Positions 51,396-60,126 of a stretch of 64,000 nt of DNA are shown here, in pieces. The notes under the pieces are model-generated. The model was not told the DNA's origin and searched no databases. It was given only the letters and a program-made list of their open reading frames with translations. Each line of letters begins with the position of its first letter. The first letter of the stretch is position 1. The position numbers and the translations under genes are program-made. The stretch is from Allopontixanthobacter sp034376665 (GTDB taxonomy: Bacteria > Pseudomonadota > Alphaproteobacteria > Sphingomonadales > Sphingomonadaceae): positions 1-64,000 of the forward strand of contig NZ_JAXMJI010000096.1 in NCBI RefSeq assembly GCF_034376665.1, in the 5' to 3' direction.

Positions 51396-51779
51396 ATGAA
51401 ATTCTCAACTGTATCGCTCGCCCTGCTGATCATGCCCGCCCTTGCTTCTGCGCAATCGGCACCCGTTGCTGCGGTGAAGCCGCTCAGCATGGAAAGCCGC
51501 ACCGCGCTGCGCTGTTCCGCCGCGTTCGCGCTGGTGGCGGACGGTCAGGCCCGGGCGGACAGGAATGCGCTGGCCTATCCGGCGCTGGGTCAGCGGGGGC
51601 GGGAATTCTTCGTGCGGACGAGCGCGCGGGTGATGGACGATACCGGAATGGACCGGGACGCCGTGGCGACAGAGCTTGGGGCAGAGGCCCGGCGGCTGTG
51701 GGACGGCGGCGGTTTCACGGGCGAGATCGACCGGATTATGCCAGCCTGCCTCCTGCTGCTTGAAACATCCGGCGCCTGA
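51396..51779 (+). CDS. Secreted protein of unknown function
   Basis: A 127-residue protein from the ATG at 51396 (AGGGAA upstream) with a signal peptide (STVSLALLIMPALASAQ). The mature part is mostly helical with three conserved-looking Cys positions (LRCSAAFAL, MPACLLLLE) and no recognised domain. It is divergent from the aldehyde dehydrogenase gene and precedes the GST gene by 68 bases. Confidence 0.75.
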   Translation: MKFSTVSLALLIMPALASAQSAPVAAVKPLSMESRTALRCSAAFALVADGQARADRNALAYPALGQRGREFFVRTSARVMDDTGMDRDAVATELGAEARRLWDGGGFTGEIDRIMPACLLLLETSGA

Positions 51780-51847
51780 AGCGCCATTGCCCACATTTTT
51801 TGCGGCGGGAACCCGCCTGACGGTGGACGCTGGCGGCGGCTTGCGGC

Positions 51848-52531
51848 ATGAGCGGGACCATGTGGCGTCTCCATCAATTTCCGCTGTGCCCGTTCAGCCG
51901 CAAGGTCCGTTTGCTGATGAGCGAGAAGGGTATCGGCTACGATTTGTGGCGCGAAAATCCGTGGGAGGAGAATGACGAGTTCCTCTCGCTGAACCCGGCG
52001 GGGCGGACTCCGGTGCTGCATGATCCGGAAAAGAACATCATTCTGGCGGACAGCCGGGCGATCTGCGAATATTTCGAAGAAACCGTCCAGAAAATGCCGA
52101 TGATCAACGGCACGGTCACGGGCCGCGCGGAAATCCGCCGCCTGATCGCCCTGTTCGACGAAAATTTCTATCACGACGTCACCGCGCCACTGCTGAACGA
52201 GAAGATGCGCAAGCGGCTGGTCCACCGCCAGCCGCCCGACAGCCGCGCCATCCGCGAAGCGATGAAGATGGCCCACGGCCACCTCGATTACATCGATTAC
52301 CTGATCGACACCCGTCCGTGGCTTGCCGGATCGACCATGAGCATGGCGGACCTCGCCGCCGCAGCGCAGATTTCGGTGGCGGATTACCTCGGCGGGATCG
52401 ACTGGACCGGCCATGAACAGACGCGCGGCTGGTACGCCGTCTTCAAGAGCCGCCCCAGCTTCCGGCCCTTGCTGTCGGAGCGGATGGAAGTGATCCAGCC
52501 GCCCGCGCATTATGGGGATATCGACGGGTAG
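51848..52531 (+). CDS. Glutathione S-transferase family protein
   Basis: A 227-residue protein with an N-terminal thioredoxin-like domain (FPLCPFSRKVRLLMSEKGIG; CPFS is the glutathione site; NPAGRTPVL holds the cis-Pro; DSRAICEYFEE binds the gamma-glutamyl part) and a helical C-terminal domain (WLAGSTMSMADLAAAAQI with the conserved N-capping box). Substrate unknown. It may be transcribed with the secreted-protein gene before it. Confidence 0.92.
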   Translation: MSGTMWRLHQFPLCPFSRKVRLLMSEKGIGYDLWRENPWEENDEFLSLNPAGRTPVLHDPEKNIILADSRAICEYFEETVQKMPMINGTVTGRAEIRRLIALFDENFYHDVTAPLLNEKMRKRLVHRQPPDSRAIREAMKMAHGHLDYIDYLIDTRPWLAGSTMSMADLAAAAQISVADYLGGIDWTGHEQTRGWYAVFKSRPSFRPLLSERMEVIQPPAHYGDIDG

Positions 52532-52578
52532 AATTGCGCAGTGTCTCGCCCCATATCTGCGGCAAAGGAGATCACCCC

Positions 52579-52983
52579 ATGCCCGACAAACTCGACCTGA
52601 CCGAAGCCGAATGGCGCGAGCGGCTGACGCCGGAGCAGTACCATGTGCTCCGCGAAGGCGGGACGGAGCGGGCGTTCACCGGCGCGCTGGAGAAGAACAA
52701 GGCATCAGGCGAATATCACTGCGCCGCTTGCGGGCAATTGCTGTTCACCAGCGATGCGAAATACGACAGTGGTTCGGGCTGGCCCAGCTTCACCGTTCCC
52801 GCCGATGCCGATGCAGTCGAGGAGGAACGGGACACATCCTTCGGGATGGTCCGGATCGAGGCGAAGTGCAGCCGCTGCGAAGGTCATCTGGGACACATTT
52901 TCCCGGACGGGCCATCACCCGAAGGCACACGGTATTGCATGAACAGCGCCTCGCTGGATTTCGTGCCCGATGAAGACGGCTGA
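52579..52983 (+). CDS. msrB: Peptide-methionine (R)-S-oxide reductase
   Basis: A 134-residue MsrB that repairs methionine-R-sulfoxide. The ATG at 52579 follows AGGAG. Structural zinc is held by CAAC near residue 49 and CSRC near residue 97; GWPSF and the HLGHIF segment are substrate contacts; the catalytic Cys is in RYCMNSASL near residue 119. It has no signal peptide, so it is cytoplasmic. A resolving Cys in the usual middle position is not obvious. Confidence 0.96.
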   Translation: MPDKLDLTEAEWRERLTPEQYHVLREGGTERAFTGALEKNKASGEYHCAACGQLLFTSDAKYDSGSGWPSFTVPADADAVEEERDTSFGMVRIEAKCSRCEGHLGHIFPDGPSPEGTRYCMNSASLDFVPDEDG

Positions 52984-53114
52984 GCTTGCATCAAACAGGG
53001 CGCTTATGAATTGCCCGTTCACGAGCGGTTACAACTGGCCTATGCACCGTGGCTGTGTATTGGCCCGCGCCGCGTAAACAGCGCGCGGCTGGCGTGAAAA
53101 GGTAAGCGAATTCC

Positions 53115-55307
53115 ATGGCAAGGCGGGGTAGTCGGCGGCGTTCTCTGAAACGGGGAGCGACTGGAACACCGGCGAAAGAAGAGCGCGGATGGTTTGCCCG
53201 CCTGTTCCGCCGGCTGGCCCTGTCCGGGTTGGTTGCAGCTGCTCTGGGCCTGGTTTTCCTCGGCCTGGCGGTAGCCTTTGCCGCGCGTTCGCTGCCCAGT
53301 TACGGAGAGCTGCGGGCCACCCAGAACGCCCAGACGATTGTGGTGCGCGCTCGCGATGGTACGCAGATCGTGGAATTGGGCCCCAGCTTCGGCAAGTGGC
53401 TCAACAGCAATGAAATTCCCGAAGTCATGAAGGAAGCCATGGTCGCGGTGGAGGATCGCCGCTTCCGTTCGCACTTCGGGGTGGATCCGATCGGCCTGGC
53501 CCGAGCAACCTATGTCTGGGCCACCGGCACCAAACGGTTCGGCGCGACATCCACCATTACCCAGCAGCTGGCCCGCAATATCTTCCTCAACTCCAATCGA
53601 ACCTTCGACCGCAAATTGCGTGAGGCGGTGCTGGCGATGGCGCTGGAATCGAAGTTTTCCAAGGAGCAGATCCTCGAGCTGTATCTCAACAAGGTCTATT
53701 TCGGCGGCGGTGCCTACGGTATCGACAGCGCCAGCCGGAAATTCTTTAGCCATCCGGCGACGGATCTGAGCACTGCGGAAGCGGCGATTATCGCCGGGCT
53801 GGTCAAGGCCCCGTCGCGCTATTCGCCCACCGCCGATGTGCAGGCCGCCGTCAGCCGCGCCAATGTGGTGCTGCGGCTGATGCGCGAACAGGACCGGATT
53901 TCTGCCGGCGAGGCCGATGTGGATATTTCGGCGGTCAAGCTGAAGGAAGACAAGGCGCAGAATTCGGTCCGCTATTTCACCGATTGGGCGCTGCCCCAAC
54001 TTGATCTGCTGCTGCCAGAGACTTTCGAACCGATCGAGGTGTGGACCACCATCGACATCGGTATGCAGCAGGCCGGTACCGCGGCGATCAAGGCCAATGT
54101 GCCCGGTAACACGCAAGGTGCGCTGGTCAGCCTCGACCGCGATGGGGCGATTCTGGCGATGGTCGGCGGGACCGATTATGTTTCGACCAGCTACAACCGC
54201 GCCACTGATGCGCAGCGCCAGCCGGGTTCGGCATTCAAGCTGTTCGTCTATCTGGCGGCGCTGGAAGCCGGCTATACTCCGGAAGACCGGGTGAAGGATG
54301 TGCCGGTCACGATCGACGGCTGGAGCCCGCGCAATTCCGGCGGGTCCTATGCCGGCGAAATGGATGTGCGCACCGCCTTTGCCTATTCGAAGAACACCGT
54401 GGCGGCGCAATTGGGCAACGAAGTGGGCTTTGGCACCGTGGCGTCGATGGCCCGGCGGTTCGGCATCACCTCGCCGATTTCAACCTTTCCTTCGATGGTG
54501 CTTGGCAGTTCGGAAGTGCGCCTGATCGATATGACCCGCGCCTTCGCTTCGGTTTCGGAAGGGGGCGTTTCGGTTGAACCCTACGGGATCGTCAAGGTGA
54601 CCACGGCGGGCGGCGATGTTCTGTACCAGCACGAAGCGGCGCGACGGACGCAGCTGGTGCCGGAATATGTCGCGGCCGGGATCACCGATCTGCTGCAGAC
54701 CGCCGTCAACACCGGCACGGGTAGAGCGGCCCAGATCGGACGCCCTGTGGCCGGAAAGACCGGCACCACCAGTTCCAACAAGGACGGCTGGTTCGTCGGA
54801 TTTTCCAGCGGGATTACCACGGGCGTGTGGATGGGCCGCGACGACGCAAAGGCGGTGGCCGGGCTGCAGGGCGGTCGCGCCCCGGCACAGGCTTTCGCCG
54901 CGTTCATGCGCTATGCCGTGAAAGACCGCCCGGTAACGAAGTTCGACACCGAGCTGCAGCTGCCGGAATGGCAGCTCGAACCGGATGAAGAATATTATTA
55001 TGGCGATCCGGAGGACTATTACTATGTCGACGAGCAGGGTAATCTGATCGAACCGGGGCGGATCCAGCCGGCGCCGGGAACGCTGCCGTTTCCGGTCGAA
55101 GGTGAAAATATCCCTGGGGTGCAGCCGCGCCGGGAAGGAGATCCGGTCCCGGGGGGCGATGAAGCACCGCCAGCCGCCAGCGACGATTTCCTCAACCGGG
55201 CGACGGGCCGCAATCCGGCCACGATCCGCATCCAGCCGGGCGTCCCCCGGCGCGGTGTGCAACCGGGCCAGGGCGAACAACCTCCGCCACCCAGGCAACC
55301 CAATTAG
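53115..55307 (+). CDS. Class A penicillin-binding protein (PBP1a family)
   Basis: A 730-residue bifunctional peptidoglycan synthase. A basic cytoplasmic N-terminus is followed by one membrane helix (residues about 35-57). The glycosyltransferase domain has VAVEDRRFRSHFGVDP and TSTITQQLARNIFLN near residues 108-160. The transpeptidase domain has the SXXK Ser in PGSAFKLF near residue 374, SKN near 420 and KTGTTSSNKDGW near 555. The C-terminal 110 residues are acidic then Pro/Gln-rich and probably unstructured. Confidence 0.95.
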   Translation: MARRGSRRRSLKRGATGTPAKEERGWFARLFRRLALSGLVAAALGLVFLGLAVAFAARSLPSYGELRATQNAQTIVVRARDGTQIVELGPSFGKWLNSNEIPEVMKEAMVAVEDRRFRSHFGVDPIGLARATYVWATGTKRFGATSTITQQLARNIFLNSNRTFDRKLREAVLAMALESKFSKEQILELYLNKVYFGGGAYGIDSASRKFFSHPATDLSTAEAAIIAGLVKAPSRYSPTADVQAAVSRANVVLRLMREQDRISAGEADVDISAVKLKEDKAQNSVRYFTDWALPQLDLLLPETFEPIEVWTTIDIGMQQAGTAAIKANVPGNTQGALVSLDRDGAILAMVGGTDYVSTSYNRATDAQRQPGSAFKLFVYLAALEAGYTPEDRVKDVPVTIDGWSPRNSGGSYAGEMDVRTAFAYSKNTVAAQLGNEVGFGTVASMARRFGITSPISTFPSMVLGSSEVRLIDMTRAFASVSEGGVSVEPYGIVKVTTAGGDVLYQHEAARRTQLVPEYVAAGITDLLQTAVNTGTGRAAQIGRPVAGKTGTTSSNKDGWFVGFSSGITTGVWMGRDDAKAVAGLQGGRAPAQAFAAFMRYAVKDRPVTKFDTELQLPEWQLEPDEEYYYGDPEDYYYVDEQGNLIEPGRIQPAPGTLPFPVEGENIPGVQPRREGDPVPGGDEAPPAASDDFLNRATGRNPATIRIQPGVPRRGVQPGQGEQPPPPRQPN

Positions 55308-55334
55308 CGGACCGCGCGATCACAATTGTGCATC

Positions 55335-55369
55335 AAAAAGGCCCGCCGGAAAACCATCCGGCGGGCCTT
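55335..55369 (-). terminator. Rho-independent terminator of the degP gene
   Basis: AAGGCCCGCCGG (55338-55349) pairs with CCGGCGGGCCTT (55358-55369) around an eight-base loop. On the minus strand the stem is followed by a run of five T (the A5 at 55335-55339 on the plus strand), the layout of a strong intrinsic terminator 20 bases after the degP stop. It can also stop readthrough from the convergent PBP gene. Confidence 0.92.
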
Positions 55370-55391
55370 CGGCAACGTCAAGGCGTCATGA

Positions 55392-56930
55392 TCAGCGGAA
55401 GCGGATCGAGGTATAGACCGGAGGATTTCCGCGTCGCTGGAACCGCAGGAACAAGGCTTCGCGGCCGCTATCCCTGGCTTCCTTGGCGACTCGTTCGAGA
55501 TCGGCGGGGCTCGTCACCGACTTGTAATTGGCGGACAGGATCACGTCACCGCGCCGCAGCCCCTTGGTTCCGGCATCGGAGTTGGGATCCACCGCCGCGA
55601 CAACTACACCACTGGTGCTGGCGGGCAGCCCCAACTGACCGGCGATCTGCTGCGTCAGAGGAATAACCTGGAGGCCAAGCGACTGTTCCAGCGCCCCGCT
55701 GGACTGGCCTTCCGGCATCGGCGCTTCCGCGTCGGGGTCGAACGCGGGTTCTTCCGCGAGTTCTGCCTCAGTCGGGAACTGGCCGACCGTGAGCGTTACG
55801 GTGCGGCGGGTGCCCTCCCGGTACAGCTCGACCGGGATGCGGGTGCCCGGGGCGATATTAGCAACCAGGAACGACAGCGTCTGGTCGGACGTGATTTCCT
55901 TGTTGTTGACCTTGGTCACTACGTCGCCCGGCTCGATCCCGGCGGACGCCGCAGGGGAATCGTCACGCACGACCTGGACGATCTCGCCGCGGTTCCTCGG
56001 CAGGCCGAGTGCGTTGGCCATGTCGGCGCTGACCGGCTGGATGCTGACCCCGAGATAGCCGCGTTCGATCCGCTTGCCGGATTTGAGCTGGTCCACGATC
56101 GGTGCAGCGACGTCGGCGGGAATGGCAAAGCCGATCCCGACATTGCCGCCGGACGGCGAAAAGATCGCGTTGTTGATGCCGATCACGTTGCCCTTCATAT
56201 CGAACAGGGGACCGCCGGAATTCCCGCGGTTGATGCTGGCGTCGGTCTGCAGATAGCGGTCATAGGCACCGCCGCCCGCGTTGCGGTAAACCGCCGAGAC
56301 AATCCCGCTGGTCACGGTTCCGCCCAGTCCGAAGGGGTTGCCAATGGCGATGACCCAGTCGCCGACCCGGGTCTGTGCGGAATCGCCGAATTTCACGAAG
56401 GGAAAGGGTTCCCCGCGCGAAATCTTCAGCACCGCAAGATCGGACGCCGCGTCGTTGCCGACCAGTTCGGCGGGATATTCGGTGCCGTCGGGCATGGTGA
56501 CGGTGATTTCTTCCACCGTGCCGCGCGGTCCGCTGCTGTCGCTCGGCGGGCTGATCACGTGGTTGTTGGTGACAACAAAGCCGTCGGCCGAAATGATGAA
56601 CCCCGACCCAAGCGACTGCGCTTCGCGGGTAACCGGAGCCTGCGGCTGGGCACCGCGCTGGCCGAACAGATCGGCAAAGGGCGTGCCGGCGAAGGGGTTT
56701 GCATTGCGGGGGACCTCTACCCTCTGGCGAGTCGAGATGTTGACCACGGCGGGCTGCAGCTGGGCCGTCAGGTCGGCGAAGCTTTCCGGCGCGCCGGCGC
56801 GCGGGACCGCACGTTCCATCAGCAGACCTTCGTTCTGCGCAACCTGTGCCCCGGCAGGAAAACCGGTCACCAAAGATATCGCTGCGCCGCCGACCAGCAG
56901 CGCTGAAGTCAATCCGTAAGCATATCGCAC
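55392..56930 (-). CDS. degP: Do/DegP-family periplasmic serine endopeptidase
   Basis: A 512-residue HtrA protease with a signal peptide (LTSALLVGGAAISLVTGFPAGAQ). The triad is His in VTNNHVIS near residue 110, Asp in ASDLAVLKI near residue 147 and Ser in GNSGGPLFD near residue 222. Two PDZ domains follow (about residues 270-375 and 415-505). It degrades or refolds misfolded envelope proteins. It lies 133 bases downstream of hflC on the same strand; DegP next to HflKC is a usual alphaproteobacterial arrangement. Confidence 0.95.
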   Translation of the reverse strand: MRYAYGLTSALLVGGAAISLVTGFPAGAQVAQNEGLLMERAVPRAGAPESFADLTAQLQPAVVNISTRQRVEVPRNANPFAGTPFADLFGQRGAQPQAPVTREAQSLGSGFIISADGFVVTNNHVISPPSDSSGPRGTVEEITVTMPDGTEYPAELVGNDAASDLAVLKISRGEPFPFVKFGDSAQTRVGDWVIAIGNPFGLGGTVTSGIVSAVYRNAGGGAYDRYLQTDASINRGNSGGPLFDMKGNVIGINNAIFSPSGGNVGIGFAIPADVAAPIVDQLKSGKRIERGYLGVSIQPVSADMANALGLPRNRGEIVQVVRDDSPAASAGIEPGDVVTKVNNKEITSDQTLSFLVANIAPGTRIPVELYREGTRRTVTLTVGQFPTEAELAEEPAFDPDAEAPMPEGQSSGALEQSLGLQVIPLTQQIAGQLGLPASTSGVVVAAVDPNSDAGTKGLRRGDVILSANYKSVTSPADLERVAKEARDSGREALFLRFQRRGNPPVYTSIRFR

Positions 56931-57063
56931 TGGCTAAAATTCCTCTTCATTGGCTGAGTGACCAGGCAACGCTGCGCCCGGCACGACTTTTCCCGATAAC
57001 ACTCCAAACGCCCTGAACACCGATTGAACGACAGCTGTAATCGATCGGGCCGCTCCGCCCGTG

Positions 57064-57915
57064 TTACTGCCCGTTACGGAACTGCCGCAGATATTCGTTA
57101 TCGGGCGACAGGATGATCTGGCTCTGGCCCTGGCCCTCGCCCTTGGCGAAGGTTGTGTCATAGCTCTGCATCGCGCGGTAGAAATCGTAGAAACCCGGAT
57201 CTTTGCCGAAACTGTCGGCATAGATCCTGGCGGCTTCCGCATCGGCTTCGGCGCGAATGACGCGGGCGTTGCGTTCGCCCTGCGCCCGGATTGTCCGAGC
57301 CTCGCGCTCGCGGTCGGTCTTCATGCGGCGGAAGGCCGATTCCAGCGGCGTACCATCGGGCAAATCGGTCCGCTTGATCCGTACGTCGATCACCTGTGCG
57401 CCGTATTCCCGGGCCTGCACATCCAGCTTTTCCCGGATGTTCGACATCGCCTGGCCGCGTTCTGCGGTCAGCAGGCTGGCAAAGGTGCGCCGGCCGAGTT
57501 CCTGCCGGAGAACCGAGTTCAGGATCGGTTCGAGCTGCGTGCGGACGCCCTCGGTGGTACCGGCGGTTTCCACCATCAGCACCGGATCGATAATCCGGAA
57601 CCGGGCGTAGGCATCCACCAGCAAGCGCTGCTGGTCGCTCGACAAGACCTGTTCGCGCTCCATGTCGAGATCGAGCACCCGTTTATCGACAAACTGGACC
57701 TGTTCGACCAGCGGAATTTTCAGGACCATGCCGGCCCCGGTTTCGCCATAGGGCTGGTCGGGCTCGAAGCGGTTGATCACGCGGACCGGCTCACCCGTTC
57801 GCACGACCACGGCCTGTTGTTCTTCGGGCACGATCACCACGGACAGAAGCAGCACGATGATCGCGGCCCCTACGGCCATGATCGAAAGCTTATGGTTTTC
57901 CCAGATGTTTTCCAT
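57064..57915 (-). CDS. hflC: FtsH protease modulator HflC
   Basis: A 283-residue SPFH/band-7 membrane protein with one N-terminal helix (LSIMAVGAAIIVLLLSVVIV) and a periplasmic band-7 domain (VPEEQQAVVVRTGEPVRVIN, VDKRVLDLDMEREQ, LSSDQQRLLVDAYARFRI). It forms the HflKC cage around FtsH and limits its action. It starts three bases after the hflK stop. Confidence 0.96.
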   Translation of the reverse strand: MENIWENHKLSIMAVGAAIIVLLLSVVIVPEEQQAVVVRTGEPVRVINRFEPDQPYGETGAGMVLKIPLVEQVQFVDKRVLDLDMEREQVLSSDQQRLLVDAYARFRIIDPVLMVETAGTTEGVRTQLEPILNSVLRQELGRRTFASLLTAERGQAMSNIREKLDVQAREYGAQVIDVRIKRTDLPDGTPLESAFRRMKTDREREARTIRAQGERNARVIRAEADAEAARIYADSFGKDPGFYDFYRAMQSYDTTFAKGEGQGQSQIILSPDNEYLRQFRNGQ

Positions 57916-57918
57916 GAC

Positions 57919-59061
57919 TTACTGTCCCTGTCCGGAAGCGGCCGCCGCTTGCCCGCGCTCTTGCGCGCGCTGGCGGATTTCCGGCAGTGGCAGATAGGTC
58001 TGGACCCCGCCGGATTCGACGATTGTCTTGTCGGTCTGGCTCAGCACACGCTCCATTGTTTCGTAATACAGCCGCCGCCGAGTTACTTCGGGCGCCTGGC
58101 GGTATTCCTCGTAAACCTTGTCGAAGGCGATCGTTTCGCCCTGCGCCCGCTCGAGGATCTGCTGCGCGGTACCGCGCGCGGTATTGACCGCCGCATCGGC
58201 ATCCTGTTCCGCCACGGTAACGTCCTTGAACGCCTCGTTCACTTCGGCGGGCGGGTCGGTCTTGGCGATTTCGACGCCTTGTACCGCGATGCCCGAACGG
58301 TATGCGTCCAGCACGGCCTGCATCCGGGTGCGCACCCGCTGCTCGATCTCCGCCCGGCCCGCGCCCGAGAAAGTCTCGTCCAGCGTCCGTTCTGCAACCG
58401 AGGCGCGCATGGCCGCTTCGGCGACTTCGCGGATAGTCTCGTCGGGTTCGGCCAATTGGAACCGGTATTGCTTCAGATCCTTGATGTTCCAGCGAATGAG
58501 ATAGGACAGATCGACCAGGTTCTGGTCCCCGGTCAGGATCAGCTTCTGTTCGCCGCCTTCGGGAATTCGTTCGGACCGGATGGTGCTGACCTGTTCGACA
58601 TCCACGTTCTGGAACGGCCACGGCAAGGTGAAATTGGTACCCGGCTGCAGCGTCCGTGAATATTTGCCGAAAGTGGTCACGATGCCCTGTTCCTTCGGCT
58701 GGACGAAATGCACCGAGCTCATCAGAAGCCACGCTGCCACGACGACCAGACCGATAATCGGCAGCCAGCTTTTCCCGCCCGGACGCTGCGGCATCCGGAA
58801 ATTCGGGCCGCCGGGTCCGCCGACGCGCCGCGGCCCTTCGGGCCCGCGGTGCTTGAAGATATCTTCGATCTTGGCCGATCGCCGCGCGTCGTCGCTGCCC
58901 GAAGGAAGCCAAGGATTGCGCGGTCCGCCGGCTTTCTTGCCGTCATCGCCATCGCCCGCGCCCCCATCTCCGGAGGCCCCGCTGCCCTTGTTTCCGCCCC
59001 AAGGGCTCTTGCCAGCCATGGCAAGCCCGATCCTGTTGGTAAAACCCGTCAAAATGTCCAT
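57919..59061 (-). CDS. hflK: FtsH protease modulator HflK
   Basis: A band-7 protein of 380 residues from the ATG at 59061; an ATG at 59019 (MAGKSPWGG) is an equally plausible start. A Gly/Asp-rich cytoplasmic segment and a Pro/Arg-rich linker precede one membrane helix (LPIIGLVVVAAWLLMSSV), then the SPFH domain (VQPKEQGIVTTFGKYSRTL, LTGDQNLVDLSYLIRWNI). The Gln-Ala-rich C-terminus is variable in the family. Together with HflC it regulates FtsH. Confidence 0.95.
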   Translation of the reverse strand: MDILTGFTNRIGLAMAGKSPWGGNKGSGASGDGGAGDGDDGKKAGGPRNPWLPSGSDDARRSAKIEDIFKHRGPEGPRRVGGPGGPNFRMPQRPGGKSWLPIIGLVVVAAWLLMSSVHFVQPKEQGIVTTFGKYSRTLQPGTNFTLPWPFQNVDVEQVSTIRSERIPEGGEQKLILTGDQNLVDLSYLIRWNIKDLKQYRFQLAEPDETIREVAEAAMRASVAERTLDETFSGAGRAEIEQRVRTRMQAVLDAYRSGIAVQGVEIAKTDPPAEVNEAFKDVTVAEQDADAAVNTARGTAQQILERAQGETIAFDKVYEEYRQAPEVTRRRLYYETMERVLSQTDKTIVESGGVQTYLPLPEIRQRAQERGQAAAASGQGQ

Positions 59062-59134
59062 GCAGTCTTTATAGGGTTCCGCCCCAAGAAAAACAGGGGT
59101 TGCGGTCACGAAATTGCTGCTAGGGAAAGCCGCG

Positions 59135-60124
59135 ATGGATCAGGATGAAATCAGGGCACGGCTTCCCGCTTCGATTGCCGCGCGGATGCAGACGGCAAAA
59201 CTCAAGGACACTGTCGCCACGCTGGTGCTCGATGCCGCCGGGTTGGGGGCTTCTGCACGCGCCGAACTGGAAGCTGCGGTGAAGGATCTCGTCGGCGGCG
59301 CGGAGGGGGTAACCGAAGTGCGCGTGGCGATGATCGCCGACCGTGCACCCGCCCCGCCGCCTCGGCGGATCATCGCCATCGGATCGGGTAAGGGGGGAGT
59401 CGGGAAGTCGACCCTGACGGCGAACCTGGCGGTGGCGCTCGCGCGGATGGGCCGCAAGGTCGGGGTGGTCGACGCCGATATTTATGGACCCTCCCAGCCG
59501 ACGATACTGGCGAACAAGGGCGAGCGGCCGCAGGCGGAAGACGGCAAGCTGATTCCGGTGCCAAGCAAATGGGGCGTGTCGGTCCTGTCGATGGGCCATC
59601 TGGTGGAACCCGGCAAAGCCATTGCCTGGCGCGGGCCGATGGCCGGGAATGCGCTGGGCCAATTGATCGATGCGCATTGGGGTGATGCCGAAGTGCTGCT
59701 GGTCGATCTGCCCCCCGGCACCGGCGACGTACAACTTTCCATGCTGCAGAAGCACAAGCCCGCTGGCGCGATCATCGTGTCCACTCCGCAGGATCTTTCC
59801 CTGATTGATGCGCAGCGTGCGGCCAATCTGTTCGAAACCGGCAAGGTCCCCCTGATAGGGCTGGTGGAAAACATGGCCGGCTATGCCTGTCCCCATTGCG
59901 GCGAGATCAGCGATCCGTTCGGCCGCGGCGGTGTGGAAGATGCTTCCGAAGCCACCGGTATCCCGTTTCTGGGGCGTATTCCGCTGGCGATCGATATCCG
60001 CGAGGACAGCGACGCCGGCACACCGACTGCAGCGCAGGGCGGGCCGCAAGCCGAAGCCTTCGCCGCGATTGCCCGCTCCCTGTCCGATTGGCTTGACGCG
60101 CCCTTGGCGCCCGAGGCCGCCTGA
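59135..60124 (+). CDS. Mrp/NBP35 family iron-sulfur carrier ATPase
   Basis: A 329-residue protein from the ATG at 59135, which has AGGGAA upstream. A DUF59-like N-terminal domain of about 85 residues is followed by a deviant Walker A (GSGKGGVGKSTLTANLA) near residue 85, LLVDLPPGTGDVQLSM near residue 188 and the bridging Fe-S Cys pair in ACPHCGEISDPFGRGG near residue 250. It carries [4Fe-4S] clusters to apo-proteins. It sits three bases upstream of a molybdopterin enzyme gene in the same direction. Confidence 0.94.
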   Translation: MDQDEIRARLPASIAARMQTAKLKDTVATLVLDAAGLGASARAELEAAVKDLVGGAEGVTEVRVAMIADRAPAPPPRRIIAIGSGKGGVGKSTLTANLAVALARMGRKVGVVDADIYGPSQPTILANKGERPQAEDGKLIPVPSKWGVSVLSMGHLVEPGKAIAWRGPMAGNALGQLIDAHWGDAEVLLVDLPPGTGDVQLSMLQKHKPAGAIIVSTPQDLSLIDAQRAANLFETGKVPLIGLVENMAGYACPHCGEISDPFGRGGVEDASEATGIPFLGRIPLAIDIREDSDAGTPTAAQGGPQAEAFAAIARSLSDWLDAPLAPEAA

Positions 60125-60126
60125 CG

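Noticed and set aside
57061..58659. A 532-codon open frame on the plus strand across hflC and hflK
   Set aside because: It is the shadow of two well recognised genes and shows no family features.
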